Assembly (NCBI GenBank): GCA_030817875.1
Contig: JAUSZU010000001.1
Span: forward strand, 4,650,001-4,714,000
DNA from: Flavobacterium sp. W4I14
Lineage (GTDB): Bacteria > Bacteroidota > Bacteroidia > Sphingobacteriales > Sphingobacteriaceae
DNA length: 64,000 nucleotides
Direction: 5' to 3'
The translations under genes and the position numbers were made by a program. How positions within the stretch are numbered: position 1 is the first letter of the stretch; each line of letters starts with the position of its first letter. Of this stretch, positions 52,971-61,829 are shown piece after piece. The notes beneath the pieces were generated by a model. That model was not told the DNA's origin. It did not search any database and saw nothing but the letters and a program-made list of their open reading frames with translations.

Positions 52971-53064
52971 AAGTCATCATTCCCGCGCAGGCGGGAATCT
53001 TAATACTTCGCCATTAACCTTTCTATTGCATTACGATTGCCAGTCAAGCTGGCAATGAGGGCAG
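52971..53064. repeat. REP-like element with CATTCCCGCGCAGGCGGGAA hairpin
   Basis: It opens with a TTCCCGC-GCAG-GCGGGAA inverted repeat and ends with GATTGCCAG-TCAAG-CTGGCAATGA, paralleling the element at 21033-21165. The sequence after it (53100-53152) contains GTCACAG / CCGTGAC and TTCCGTGGC words without a clear fold. The 230-bp gap has no gene. Confidence 0.6.
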
Positions 53065-53158
53065 TGCTAAATGTATCGCAAAAGATGTGTCTATGCCGTA
53101 GCATGTTAAGTCACAGCATATTCCGTGACTATTATGCTTCCGTGGCTACATATTAACT

Positions 53159-55165
53159 TTAATCTATCCCCAATCCCTCCAATACCCCATCATCAACCAA
53201 ATTTGGCAGTGTAATTTTTAAGGTACCTGTCCGTTCCATTTCGCGTTCGATGGCAAAGCGGGCTTCTTTGTTTCGTGCCCAGCTTCTTCTGGCAATGCCG
53301 TTGTTTACATCATAAAAAAGCATGTTTTGCAGTTTTTCAGCAGCTTGTTCGCTTCCATCCAATACCATCCCGAAACCACCATTTATTACTTCCCCCCAGC
53401 CAACGCCACCACCATTGTGGATTGAAACCCATGTGGCGCCCCTAAAACTATCGCCAATTACATTATGAATAGCCATATCTGCAGTAAACCTGCTTCCATC
53501 GTAAATATTGCTAGTCTCTCTAAATGGAGAATCCGTTCCGCTTACATCATGATGATCTCTTCCAAGAATAACTGGTGCCGATAATTGGCCTGTATTAATC
53601 GCTTCGTTAAACCTCAACGCAATCTTTGCTCTTCCTTCAGCATCTGCATATAAAATCCGGGCTTTTGAGCCTACCACAAGTTTATTTTCCTTTGCCGCGC
53701 TGATCCAATTGATATTATCCTGCAGTTGTTGCTGTATTTCTGCTGGGGCACTAAGTTTAATCTCTTCCATCACCTCTTTAGCCATTTGATCGGTTAAATC
53801 GAGATCTTTTTCGTTACCTGAGGCACAAACCCACCTAAATGGGCCAAAACCGTAATCGAAACACAATGGACCTAAAATGTCTTCTACATAAGATGGATAT
53901 CTAAAATCTATCCCGTTTGGCGACATTACATCAGCACCAGCCCTGCTACACTCCAACAAAAAGGCATTTCCATAATCGAAAAAATAAGTTCCCTTGGCTG
54001 TATGTTTGTTAATACTGGCGGCATGCCTTTTTAGCGAATCCCGCACATCAATTTTAAACCGATCAGCTGCATTGGCCATCATCTCATTTGCCTCAACAAA
54101 ACTTAAACCTACCGGATAATAGCCCCCTGAATATGGATTATGCAGTGAAGTTTGATCAGAACCAATGGCCACTTCAATATTTTCTTGATCAAACCGCTCC
54201 CAAACATCAACGATATTGCCAATGTATGCCAGAGATACCGTTTCTTTTTCTTTTTGGGCAAGTACTACACGGTTAACCAATTCATCTAAATTATCGATAA
54301 GTTCATCTACCCAGCCTTGTTGATGCCTTTTGGTTGCGGCCTTAGGATTTACCTCTGCACACACCGTAATACAGCCCACAATATTGCCCGCCTTGGTTTG
54401 CGCGCCACTCATACCACCTAATCCTGCAGTAAGAAAAATTTTACCGGCAGTATCCTGTCCATAAAAACCCTTTTTGCGGAAAGCATTCATTAAGGTAATA
54501 GCCGTGCCATGAACAATGCCCTGTGGCCCTATATACATGTACGAACCTGCCGTCATCTGGCCATATTGGGTCACCCCTAAAGCGTTAAACTTTTCAAGAT
54601 CCTCAGGTGAAGAATAGTTGGGCACCATCATACCATTGGTAACTACAACTCGTGGTGCAGCAGTACTTGATGGAAATAATCCTTGTGGATGTCCGCTGTA
54701 AATATTAAGCGTTTGCTGATCGGTCATCGTAGCCAGGTATTGCATGGTTAAAAGATACTGTGCCCAATTTTGGAATACGCTTCCATTTCCGCCATAAGTA
54801 ATCAGCTCTTCAGGATGCTGTGCTATTGCTGGATCTAAATTATTCTGGATCATGAGCATAATTGCTGCTGCATGAACAGTACGACAGGGATACGCCGTTA
54901 TGTCTCTTGCATAAATGGCATAATCGGGCATAAAACGGTACATATAAATGTGTCCGTAGTTTTCCAGTTCAGCTAAAAATTCTTGTGCAAGTGTTTGGTG
55001 CCATTCTTTTGGAAAATAACGCAAAGCATTTTTAATGCTTAGTTTTTTTTCATCAGCATTTAAAACATCTCTCCTTACAGGCGCATGGCTTAGTGCTGTA
55101 TTTCTGTTTTTGTGTGCAGGCAATGTTGAAGGAATACCTGCCAGTATCTGTACTTTAAAATCCAT
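53159..55165 (-). CDS. hutU: Urocanate hydratase
   Basis: A 668-residue enzyme of histidine degradation that hydrates urocanate to imidazolonepropionate using tightly bound NAD. Visible are the NAD region LTAGLGGMSGAQTKAGN (about 247-263), GSDQTSLHNPYSGGYYP, FRWVCASGNEKDLDLTD and the C-terminal WVSIHNGGGVGWGEVINGGFG (about 583-603). It is longer than the about 555-residue proteobacterial HutU, resembling the longer form of eukaryotes and Bacteroidota. It follows hutH after 19 bp in the same operon. hutI and hutG/F are not in the window. Confidence 0.97.
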   Translation of the reverse strand: MDFKVQILAGIPSTLPAHKNRNTALSHAPVRRDVLNADEKKLSIKNALRYFPKEWHQTLAQEFLAELENYGHIYMYRFMPDYAIYARDITAYPCRTVHAAAIMLMIQNNLDPAIAQHPEELITYGGNGSVFQNWAQYLLTMQYLATMTDQQTLNIYSGHPQGLFPSSTAAPRVVVTNGMMVPNYSSPEDLEKFNALGVTQYGQMTAGSYMYIGPQGIVHGTAITLMNAFRKKGFYGQDTAGKIFLTAGLGGMSGAQTKAGNIVGCITVCAEVNPKAATKRHQQGWVDELIDNLDELVNRVVLAQKEKETVSLAYIGNIVDVWERFDQENIEVAIGSDQTSLHNPYSGGYYPVGLSFVEANEMMANAADRFKIDVRDSLKRHAASINKHTAKGTYFFDYGNAFLLECSRAGADVMSPNGIDFRYPSYVEDILGPLCFDYGFGPFRWVCASGNEKDLDLTDQMAKEVMEEIKLSAPAEIQQQLQDNINWISAAKENKLVVGSKARILYADAEGRAKIALRFNEAINTGQLSAPVILGRDHHDVSGTDSPFRETSNIYDGSRFTADMAIHNVIGDSFRGATWVSIHNGGGVGWGEVINGGFGMVLDGSEQAAEKLQNMLFYDVNNGIARRSWARNKEARFAIEREMERTGTLKITLPNLVDDGVLEGLGID

Positions 55166-55184
55166 GTTTTGCTATTTTAAACGC

Positions 55185-56720
55185 TTAATCCAATGTTGCT
55201 TCTGCCTCGCTTGCAATGGCAACAATTTCACCTTTTTGTACCATTTTAATGGCATTCTCCATCCTGTCATACATAATCTGATCTTCTTCAAAATGATCAA
55301 TTTCAGTACGCACAAAATCGTGTACCGCAGCCAGTATTTTACCTGGTTTTAATGGGTGATGATAATCTATGGCCTGTGCAGCACAGAAAAGTTCGATACC
55401 TAGGATTTTCTCTACGTTTTCGATCACTTGAAGCGCTTTACGTCCGCTGATCGAACCCATGCTCACATGATCTTCCTGACCTAAAGACGTTGGAATACTA
55501 TCGGCACTGGCCGGAAAACAAAGTCCTTTATTTTCGCTGGCCAAAGCCGCAGAGGTATATTGAACAATCATAAAACCCGAATTTAATCCAGTTTCTTTCA
55601 TCAGGAGTTTAGGTACACCTGGCGTATTTCCCTCCAGGGAAAGATAAATCCTACGATCGCTGATGTTTCCGATTTCTGAAGCAGCTAAACAGGCATAATC
55701 TAGCGGTAAGGCCAATGGCTGACCATGAAAATTACCACCGCTGATCGTTAAATCGTCATTAAATATTACAGGGTTATCGGTTACCGAATTCAGTTCGATT
55801 TCTAAAGCTTCTTTTAAATGCATCCACGCCGTTCTGGAAGCTCCATGTACCTGTGGAATACACCTTAACGAATATGGATCCTGTACTTTGGCGCAATCGG
55901 CATGCGATTGCATAATTTCAGAACCCTGCAACAATTTACGTACTTGCTCCGCCACCGCTATGTTTGCCGGATAAGGCCTAAGCTGGTGAAGCTGTGCGTG
56001 AAAAGGCTTTTCAGAGCCTTGTAATCCTTCAATCATCATCGCCGAAATGATATTGGCTGAAGCCAGCACATTTTCTAATCGCTGTACCACTTTAACGGCA
56101 TGCGCAGCAATAAACTGGGTACCATTAATGAGGGCTAAGCCTTCTTTTGGCCCCAACTGCAGCGGACTCATCTGATATTGTTGTAAAAGCTGAGCTGTTG
56201 TAATAATTTCTCCTTTGTAATGAACTTTTCCTAAGCCAATCAAAGGCAAAAACAGGTGAGATAAAGGAGCAAGATCGCCAGAAGCACCAACAGAGCCTTG
56301 TTTGGGTACTACCGGTGTAGCACCGATTTCTAAAAACCAGATCATTCGATCGAGCGTTTCTATTTTAATACCTGAATATCCCTGAGCTAAAGCCTGTAGT
56401 TTTAAAACCAACATCAGTTTTGATATTTCACTATCGATCGGCTCTCCAACACCAACAGCGTGGCTTTTCAAAATATTCTCTTGTAATTTACGGGTATCAA
56501 CTGCAGAAATCATGGAGGTACACAATGGTCCGAAACCAGTATTGATGCCGTAAACGGCTTTACCTGAAACCGCTATCCGTTCAACTACCTTACTGCTTTC
56601 CAGCACTTTATCGCGGGTACTCTGGCTTAATATGCCTTTTATTTCGCCGTTTGTGATGGCCAAGGCCAATTTAGCGGTTAAATGATCTGTTCCGTAATTA
56701 AAAATCTGTTGCTCGCTCAT
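55185..56720 (-). CDS. hutH: Histidine ammonia-lyase
   Basis: A 511-residue MIO-containing lyase. The MIO-forming Ala-Ser-Gly is in QGSVGASGDLAPLSHLFLP (about 139-157), with YGINTGFGPLCTSMI (about 52-66) and SGGNFHGQPLALPLD and QEDHVSMGSISGRKAL as further active-site blocks. It deaminates histidine to urocanate. The ATG 56720 (MSEQQIFNYGTDHL) is chosen over an upstream ATG at 56774, which would add an 18-residue leader unlike the family and overlap the operator palindrome. It is first in the hutHU operon. Confidence 0.97.
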   Translation of the reverse strand: MSEQQIFNYGTDHLTAKLALAITNGEIKGILSQSTRDKVLESSKVVERIAVSGKAVYGINTGFGPLCTSMISAVDTRKLQENILKSHAVGVGEPIDSEISKLMLVLKLQALAQGYSGIKIETLDRMIWFLEIGATPVVPKQGSVGASGDLAPLSHLFLPLIGLGKVHYKGEIITTAQLLQQYQMSPLQLGPKEGLALINGTQFIAAHAVKVVQRLENVLASANIISAMMIEGLQGSEKPFHAQLHQLRPYPANIAVAEQVRKLLQGSEIMQSHADCAKVQDPYSLRCIPQVHGASRTAWMHLKEALEIELNSVTDNPVIFNDDLTISGGNFHGQPLALPLDYACLAASEIGNISDRRIYLSLEGNTPGVPKLLMKETGLNSGFMIVQYTSAALASENKGLCFPASADSIPTSLGQEDHVSMGSISGRKALQVIENVEKILGIELFCAAQAIDYHHPLKPGKILAAVHDFVRTEIDHFEEDQIMYDRMENAIKMVQKGEIVAIASEAEATLD

Positions 56721-56736
56721 GTTAAAAGGTTTTAAA

Positions 56737-56744
56737 CAAAAATA
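56737..56744 (-). promoter_or_regulatory. -7 promoter motif of hutHU
   Basis: The minus strand reads TATTTTTG, an exact TAnnTTTG, 16 bp before the hutH ATG at 56720. The palindrome at 56774-56791 lies about 30 bp upstream, the usual distance for a LysR-type activator site. Confidence 0.55.
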
Positions 56745-56773
56745 AGCCCTATATTTGATACCTATAAATACCA

Positions 56774-56791
56774 ATTACATCATTATGTAAT
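56774..56791. promoter_or_regulatory. Palindromic LysR-type operator candidate (hut)
   Basis: ATTACAT-CATT-ATGTAAT is a perfect inverted repeat (7-bp arms, 4-bp centre) containing a T-N11-A pattern as LysR regulators bind. It ends 4 bp before the LysR ATG (56796), so binding would also repress the regulator itself. Confidence 0.6.
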
Positions 56792-56795
56792 AACC

Positions 56796-57689
56796 ATGGG
56801 TTATCAGATAGAACTTAGGCACTTAAAATATTTTCAGGTTTTGGCCGAGGAACTGAAGTTTAGAAAAGCTGCAGACCGCCTTTTTATTTCACAACCAGGC
56901 CTAAGCCGGCAGATTAAACAGATGGAGGAAATTTTTAACGCCCCATTATTCGATCGCAATAAGAAAAAGGTAGCGCTTACCGAAGCAGGCCTGTACCTAA
57001 AAGATGAGGTAGATTTTCTGTTCAGCCATATCGAAAACATTAAAAAACAGATCAGCAATATTAATGAAGGCAAACAGGGCGAACTTCGCATTGGTTTTTT
57101 AGGCTCAGCAGCGCAAAAAATCGTACCCGAAGTTATATTTAAACTGAACAAAGATTTTCCAGAAATCAGAACCAATCTGGACGAAATGCCTAATAAGTTA
57201 CAGATCGAATTATTGGAAAAAGACATGCTTGATGTGGGTTTTGTGAGGATGCAACAGTTTAAACCCGGTATTTCTAAACACATGATTCATCAGGATACTT
57301 TTTCGCTGGTATTGCCTAAAAGCCATCCCATGAAAAAGGCATCATTTGAAGCGGTAAAAAAATTGGGCAATGAACCTTTTATCTTTTTCTCGAGTGATGA
57401 CAGTCCATTCTATTATGAACTAATGATGAGCATTTGCGAGGATCATGGCTTTAAACCCAAAACCTACCACAAATCAGTCAACGCGCTCACCATCTACAAA
57501 CTGGTAGAGGAAGGTTTGGGAATTGCCATTGTACCCACCGCCCTGCAATATGGCTATCAGGAAAACGTAAAGTTTATAGAGCTTACCCATATTCCGCAAA
57601 GAACGGAGCTCTACATGATCTGGAAAGAATCTAACCGAAACCCGGCCTTAAAAAATGTGATCAAACTGTTGTTGCAGGATAAGGTTTAA
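56796..57689 (+). CDS. LysR-family regulator divergent from hutHU
   Basis: A 297-residue regulator. The N-terminal winged helix is LRHLKYFQVLAEELKFRKAADRL and FISQPGLSRQIKQMEE (in two parts about 7-45) and the effector domain (about 90-297) follows with LRIGFLGSAAQKIVPEVIF and LVEEGLGIAIVPTALQYG. Divergence from hutH and the palindrome between them suggest it controls histidine degradation, probably with urocanate or histidine as ligand. Most known Hut regulators are HutC (GntR) or HutP, so a LysR here would be of interest. Confidence 0.92.
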   Translation: MGYQIELRHLKYFQVLAEELKFRKAADRLFISQPGLSRQIKQMEEIFNAPLFDRNKKKVALTEAGLYLKDEVDFLFSHIENIKKQISNINEGKQGELRIGFLGSAAQKIVPEVIFKLNKDFPEIRTNLDEMPNKLQIELLEKDMLDVGFVRMQQFKPGISKHMIHQDTFSLVLPKSHPMKKASFEAVKKLGNEPFIFFSSDDSPFYYELMMSICEDHGFKPKTYHKSVNALTIYKLVEEGLGIAIVPTALQYGYQENVKFIELTHIPQRTELYMIWKESNRNPALKNVIKLLLQDKV

Positions 57690-57874
57690 TTCATCGCATC
57701 ATTAACTTTAAAAGTCAAATTAACTAAAAGCTTACATCCAGGTTCATAGACTGGCATTTATGTTTCGCTTAATGACCAATCAATATCTAATGGGAGATTA
57801 CATCAATACCTTTGCAAAATAGGTATACCTACCTTCTAACTTGATATTAAAAACTTTACGCTTTTGATAGAACT

Positions 57875-57901
57875 AAAAAAGCGACCTTTTGGTCGCTTTT
57901 T
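57875..57901. terminator. Bidirectional terminator between LysR and the T6SS cargo operon
   Basis: AAAAAGCGACC-TTTT-GGTCGCTTTTT is a perfect hairpin with A-tract before and T-tract after, so it works on both strands. It lies 2 bp before the stop codon of the immunity-like gene on the minus strand and about 185 bp after the LysR stop. The sequence 57690-57874 shows no gene. Confidence 0.93.
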
Positions 57902-57902
57902 A

Positions 57903-58460
57903 TTAATCCTTATTCCAGTCTGGAGGAAGCCAGCCCTTATCATCCTCATTTTTCGGGTCAGATGTGTTGGTATCATTTGAACCTTTACTTTCTGCTATCA
58001 TCTGATCTAATAAATCATCAAAGTCATTTCGTTCAGGTTCTATATCTAGGTATTTTAAATCCACATTTGATTGAAGAAAATCTAAAAATGTTTCACTTAT
58101 ATTCAAATTTTTATCTTCATCAAGAAAAAGATCATCATTATTTCTTCGACCTGTTATCTTTAATTGGTAAAATTCCGGCAATGGTTTACTTTGCTGGTAA
58201 TTATTCTCAAAATTTTCATCTAGCGAAACACTCATATCCTGGATCTCAAAGCCTTTAAAAGAATTGTCTTCCAGAAGTTTTTTTAAATTTTCGGTTATAA
58301 TATAACAGGGATAGCACTCCATCAAATCATCACCAAGCCAGTCCTCTAAATTTATATGGAGTTTTATAACTGTCTTAAAAGGCGGTGCTTTCTCCACGAA
58401 CTCAGTATTATCTCCCAAACCAACAATAACCTCAGGCTGTATTTTTTTATAATCTTTCAT
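57903..58460 (-). CDS. Putative immunity protein of the Hint-HNH toxin
   Basis: A 185-residue acidic, soluble protein with no signal peptide. Recognisable parts are NLEDWLGDDLMECYPCYIIT (about 37-56), SFKGFEIQDMSVSLDENF (about 67-84) and EFYQLKITGRRNNDDLFL (about 97-114). I recall a similar WLGDD-plus-FP-type family beside HNH toxins in Bacteroidota, but cannot name it. The C-terminus is highly acidic and ends GWLPPDWNKD. It lies 16 bp after the toxin gene, in the position of an immunity gene, and acidic character suits binding a basic nuclease. It is the last gene before the terminator. Confidence 0.7.
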   Translation of the reverse strand: MKDYKKIQPEVIVGLGDNTEFVEKAPPFKTVIKLHINLEDWLGDDLMECYPCYIITENLKKLLEDNSFKGFEIQDMSVSLDENFENNYQQSKPLPEFYQLKITGRRNNDDLFLDEDKNLNISETFLDFLQSNVDLKYLDIEPERNDFDDLLDQMIAESKGSNDTNTSDPKNEDDKGWLPPDWNKD

Positions 58461-58476
58461 TATTAATTATATTTAT

Positions 58477-59961
58477 TTATCTGGGCCAAACTGAAAAAGG
58501 AGGGTCAAATTGATTTGAAAATTTTTTATCAATTGCCCTAGCATAATCTTCAAGTTGTTTTTTACTTGGAACTATTCCTGCCTGATCAAATCTTTTATAA
58601 AATTTGTTCCATTCTTTTCTAATTTTACTTAGATGCAGATCATTGTTTATTTTTTTAGGTATCCCCCTCAAATTTTCTAACGCATGAATCTCTGCTTTTG
58701 TAAATACTCCTGGATACCTTTTCAATACCTGCTGCTCTATAGCATGGTGAACAACAACCTTACCTCTTAACCAGGGATATGCGCCAAAAAAAGTAGTATG
58801 ATAACAGGCATTATGAACCAGGTAACCATTCTCCCCAACAAAATAGCACTCATCTATTTCTACCTCAAAAGTATAAACTTTAACTTTCCTGAAAGAAATT
58901 TCTGTCGAAATTACTTGCGAATCCCCTCCCTTTATAGAAAGTAGTCGATCTCCTACTTCTATCTGTTCGGCATCTTTGTATTCACCATTTACATAGAAGG
59001 GATGGTTTTTCGTTGTAAGGATAACTTCTTTATGTGTCGTTATTTTTAAAATTTCCTCAACATCGTCATTGAATAAGCCAATAACCTTTCTAAGGTTTAC
59101 AGAATTTGTATCTATATCATAACTATATACTTCATCATTCAGCTGTATATCCTTTATTTCTTTTAAGCCACCTTTCACATGTATCAATGTATCACCGGTA
59201 AAACAGGCAAATACGCATAGCTTATCACCTGCGGCCCTGGCTATATCATCAACATGCTTAGCGATACCCTTAGCCAATGCTTTAGCACCACTTTTAGTCA
59301 GAATCTTGCCTGCTACTTCTAAAGAAGCTTTCCCCGCTGCTTTCAGACTTGCTTTTGCTGCTGCTTTAACACCAACTTTAGCACCGGTCTTTAAAGCTGT
59401 TGATGCAGCAGTTGTCGCTCCAAAACTTACAACACCAGCGATATCCATTGCTAAAAAACCAACGTTCGCTGCCGCCATCCAAAAATTGCCTTTGGCTGAT
59501 TCGCGAACAATCCCTATTACACTGCCAACTACTGGTATAAGCTCTGCCGTATCCCACCAGCCCCATCCTTCATCTTCTTTCTCCTTTTCCTCACTGTTCT
59601 CATCAATCATTTTCTCCAGATCTTCCTGGGTTACGGGAATTTGTCCGCTAGTTAAAAACTCTATTTTTCCACCCAAACTACAAGGTAGTTTAGACTTAAA
59701 CAATAAGGTTTCCTTACCTTTAATTTTAACTTTATAGGTGTCGGTCCAATCTACAGGTGCTGGTACACATGCAGATCCTGTTATGGAACAAAGCCCAAAC
59801 GAGGGGACATTGGCCATGGGAATCTTATCGGCCTTAGTACAGGCCATGCAGCCATTTATTTTAACATTTTGATTAGCCAAACCCTTAAAAAAATTAGGTG
59901 CGGCGCCTTTATCACAATGGCAAACGGCCCTATCTACGATATATTCTAACTCGTGTGGCAT
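58477..59961 (-). CDS. PAAR-like (DUF4280)-Hint-HNH polymorphic toxin, T6SS effector
   Basis: A 494-residue modular effector. Residues 1-105 form a DUF4280 (PAAR-like spike tip) domain with cysteines at 14, 16, 38, 41, 58, 65 and 94 and FGLCSITGSACVPAPV. A charged hinge and a hydrophobic helix pair (about 140-190) follow, then an Ala-rich segment (about 190-245). Residues 253-385 are a Hint (intein-like) domain: nucleophile Cys253 in FACFTGDTLIHV, LTTKNHPFYV (His320) and the closing GENGYLVHNA (His383-Asn384). The C-terminal toxin (about 386-494) has VVVHHAIEQQVLKRYP, ENLRGIPKKINNDLHLSKIR and EWNKFYKRF, an HNH/EndoVII-like nuclease seen in Rhs proteins. Hint may cut the toxin free. Confidence 0.88.
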   Translation of the reverse strand: MPHELEYIVDRAVCHCDKGAAPNFFKGLANQNVKINGCMACTKADKIPMANVPSFGLCSITGSACVPAPVDWTDTYKVKIKGKETLLFKSKLPCSLGGKIEFLTSGQIPVTQEDLEKMIDENSEEKEKEDEGWGWWDTAELIPVVGSVIGIVRESAKGNFWMAAANVGFLAMDIAGVVSFGATTAASTALKTGAKVGVKAAAKASLKAAGKASLEVAGKILTKSGAKALAKGIAKHVDDIARAAGDKLCVFACFTGDTLIHVKGGLKEIKDIQLNDEVYSYDIDTNSVNLRKVIGLFNDDVEEILKITTHKEVILTTKNHPFYVNGEYKDAEQIEVGDRLLSIKGGDSQVISTEISFRKVKVYTFEVEIDECYFVGENGYLVHNACYHTTFFGAYPWLRGKVVVHHAIEQQVLKRYPGVFTKAEIHALENLRGIPKKINNDLHLSKIRKEWNKFYKRFDQAGIVPSKKQLEDYARAIDKKFSNQFDPPFSVWPR

Positions 59962-59966
59962 AGTGC

Positions 59967-61805
59967 TTATGTAATATCAGTATCATTAGAATTAATTCTG
60001 ATGGTAGCAGTACCGTTCATTTTCACATCAGCACCGTCGATTTTGGCTTCAGTGCTTCCCTTTAAGCTGGCAACAGCCGAAGTACTTTCTACACTTACCT
60101 CGGTTTTACCTGTAATAGCTACACCCATTGTGGTCGCATCGATGGTTATACCTTCTGTATCTGCCGTTGCCGCAATAGTTTTCTTTGCACTAATGGCTAT
60201 GGTACCTTCACCACCACCTTCTTCGCCCGGTTGGGCATTAATGGCAATGCTGTTGCTGGCATTCACAATAAAATCTTTGGTATTTATGGTAAAAGAGTTG
60301 GGCGCTGTTAAGGTTACCTGACCATTTCCATGCATAGTGATTACGTTACCGCTTGGATCTTTAACATTAATACTGCCGTTACTATCATCCATAATGATGG
60401 TATTGCCGCTTCTGGTAGTTAAAGATTTTGTTTTATTGGTATCGCCGCCACCAATGCCAGATTTGCCATGAAATACCGAACCCAATACAATTGGCCTTGC
60501 TACATTGCCCTCCTCGAAGGCAATTACCACCTGATCGCCAGCTTCGGGAATAAAAGAAAACCCCCTGTTTTTACTAACCTTTTCGCTACTTCCAGCATCG
60601 GGCGTAATTACCCGCAGCCATTCGGTGATATCGTTGGTTTGGCATTCCCACTTAAACTTTACCTTAACACGGCCATGTCCTTTAGGATCGGCATTATCAA
60701 CTACATCAGCTAGCTGCATATCAGGATTTGGTTTGTTGTATTTTTTTACCAGAATACGCTCTGTTGTTGCCACCACCCCTTCGAAAGTATTGTAATATTT
60801 GCCAGTACCGTCAATATCATGGTTGATATTTGTAATCAGAAATTTGCCTAAACTTTCAGTTTCAAAAGCGAGTTCTTTTCTGATGCTCATCGTGATTTCG
60901 GCGATACTGCCTATTCCAAGCGCTGCATTGTCGCCACTGGCTGTAACTTTTAACAATTCGCTAATACTTGCCTTCTCTTCATTATCTACATGACTTTTAA
61001 TATCACCGCTATTATCTACCCTGATTAACGAAGGCTGATTAAATATTTTACTGTATGTTGTATTGGAAGCCTGGATGGCATGATCCAAATCAGGCGATCC
61101 GTTTGCTGTACCAGTACTTTCGCTGTGCAGCATCTCATCCTCTTTGGGGTTATAAGCAAAACGTTTATTTTTTATCGGTGCAATTTCCATGGCGTATTGC
61201 AGGTTTTGCACATCGCGGCCATAAAAAAGTGCAATTTCTTTCTGATCGTCTGGTTTACCGAAATTTAACTGTTTACCATCGTAGAAAAACCATTCGTGAT
61301 ACTCGGCTGAGAGCCTGTTAAGAAAATCGAAATCGCTTTCTCTATATTGTATTAAGTAATCTATGTTTGCTTTTCTGGAGGCATTGGCTACAATTTTAAG
61401 GTCGTTTTGCGGAACATCTGAGGTTGCCAGCCCTACAATTGCATTTAAATCTTTATCAAGGTAAGAACCCAGATCCGGACCACGATCGATCAGAATGGTT
61501 GGGCTATAACCACTCACAATCAATACACCGTGATACCCATGGCTTTGTGCAAGCTCCACTTTGGTTACCAAACCAGCAAAGCCCTGTAAACTACCAGGAT
61601 CATAACCAAATGACGCTGTTAAAGTTTTACCCACAAAATCGCGACTGTCGTTTAGACTGATCATCCCCGGCGACCCCATCTGATCATGATTAAATCGCAG
61701 CTCGAAATAATGGTGTGCATTAAAAGCTTGTTTTAAGCTAAATGAAGCAAAATGGGTAATTGCTTTATCTTCTATATTAATTTCGGTAATTAATTTCTTT
61801 TCCAT
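59967..61805 (-). CDS. vgrG: Type VI secretion VgrG spike protein
   Basis: A 612-residue VgrG (TssI). The gp27-like part (about 1-350) includes YRESDFDFLNRLSAEYHEWF (about 154-173), the gp5-like OB fold (about 365-450) has GRVKVKFKWECQTNDITEW (about 378-396), EAGDQVVIAFEEG (421-433) and RPIVLGSVFHGKSG, and the C-terminal beta-helix repeats (about 455-612) are Gly/Thr/Asn-rich. It forms the trimeric spike topped by the PAAR-like effector, whose gene starts 5 bp downstream. The lipoprotein gene is 24 bp upstream. Confidence 0.93.
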   Translation of the reverse strand: MEKKLITEINIEDKAITHFASFSLKQAFNAHHYFELRFNHDQMGSPGMISLNDSRDFVGKTLTASFGYDPGSLQGFAGLVTKVELAQSHGYHGVLIVSGYSPTILIDRGPDLGSYLDKDLNAIVGLATSDVPQNDLKIVANASRKANIDYLIQYRESDFDFLNRLSAEYHEWFFYDGKQLNFGKPDDQKEIALFYGRDVQNLQYAMEIAPIKNKRFAYNPKEDEMLHSESTGTANGSPDLDHAIQASNTTYSKIFNQPSLIRVDNSGDIKSHVDNEEKASISELLKVTASGDNAALGIGSIAEITMSIRKELAFETESLGKFLITNINHDIDGTGKYYNTFEGVVATTERILVKKYNKPNPDMQLADVVDNADPKGHGRVKVKFKWECQTNDITEWLRVITPDAGSSEKVSKNRGFSFIPEAGDQVVIAFEEGNVARPIVLGSVFHGKSGIGGGDTNKTKSLTTRSGNTIIMDDSNGSINVKDPSGNVITMHGNGQVTLTAPNSFTINTKDFIVNASNSIAINAQPGEEGGGEGTIAISAKKTIAATADTEGITIDATTMGVAITGKTEVSVESTSAVASLKGSTEAKIDGADVKMNGTATIRINSNDTDIT

Positions 61806-61829
61806 GCGAGCTAGATAATAAGGTGATTA

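Noticed and set aside
52846..53058. A 70-residue frame at the end of the multi-PAS kinase gene
   Set aside because: It is out of frame with the kinase and continues into a REP-like element.
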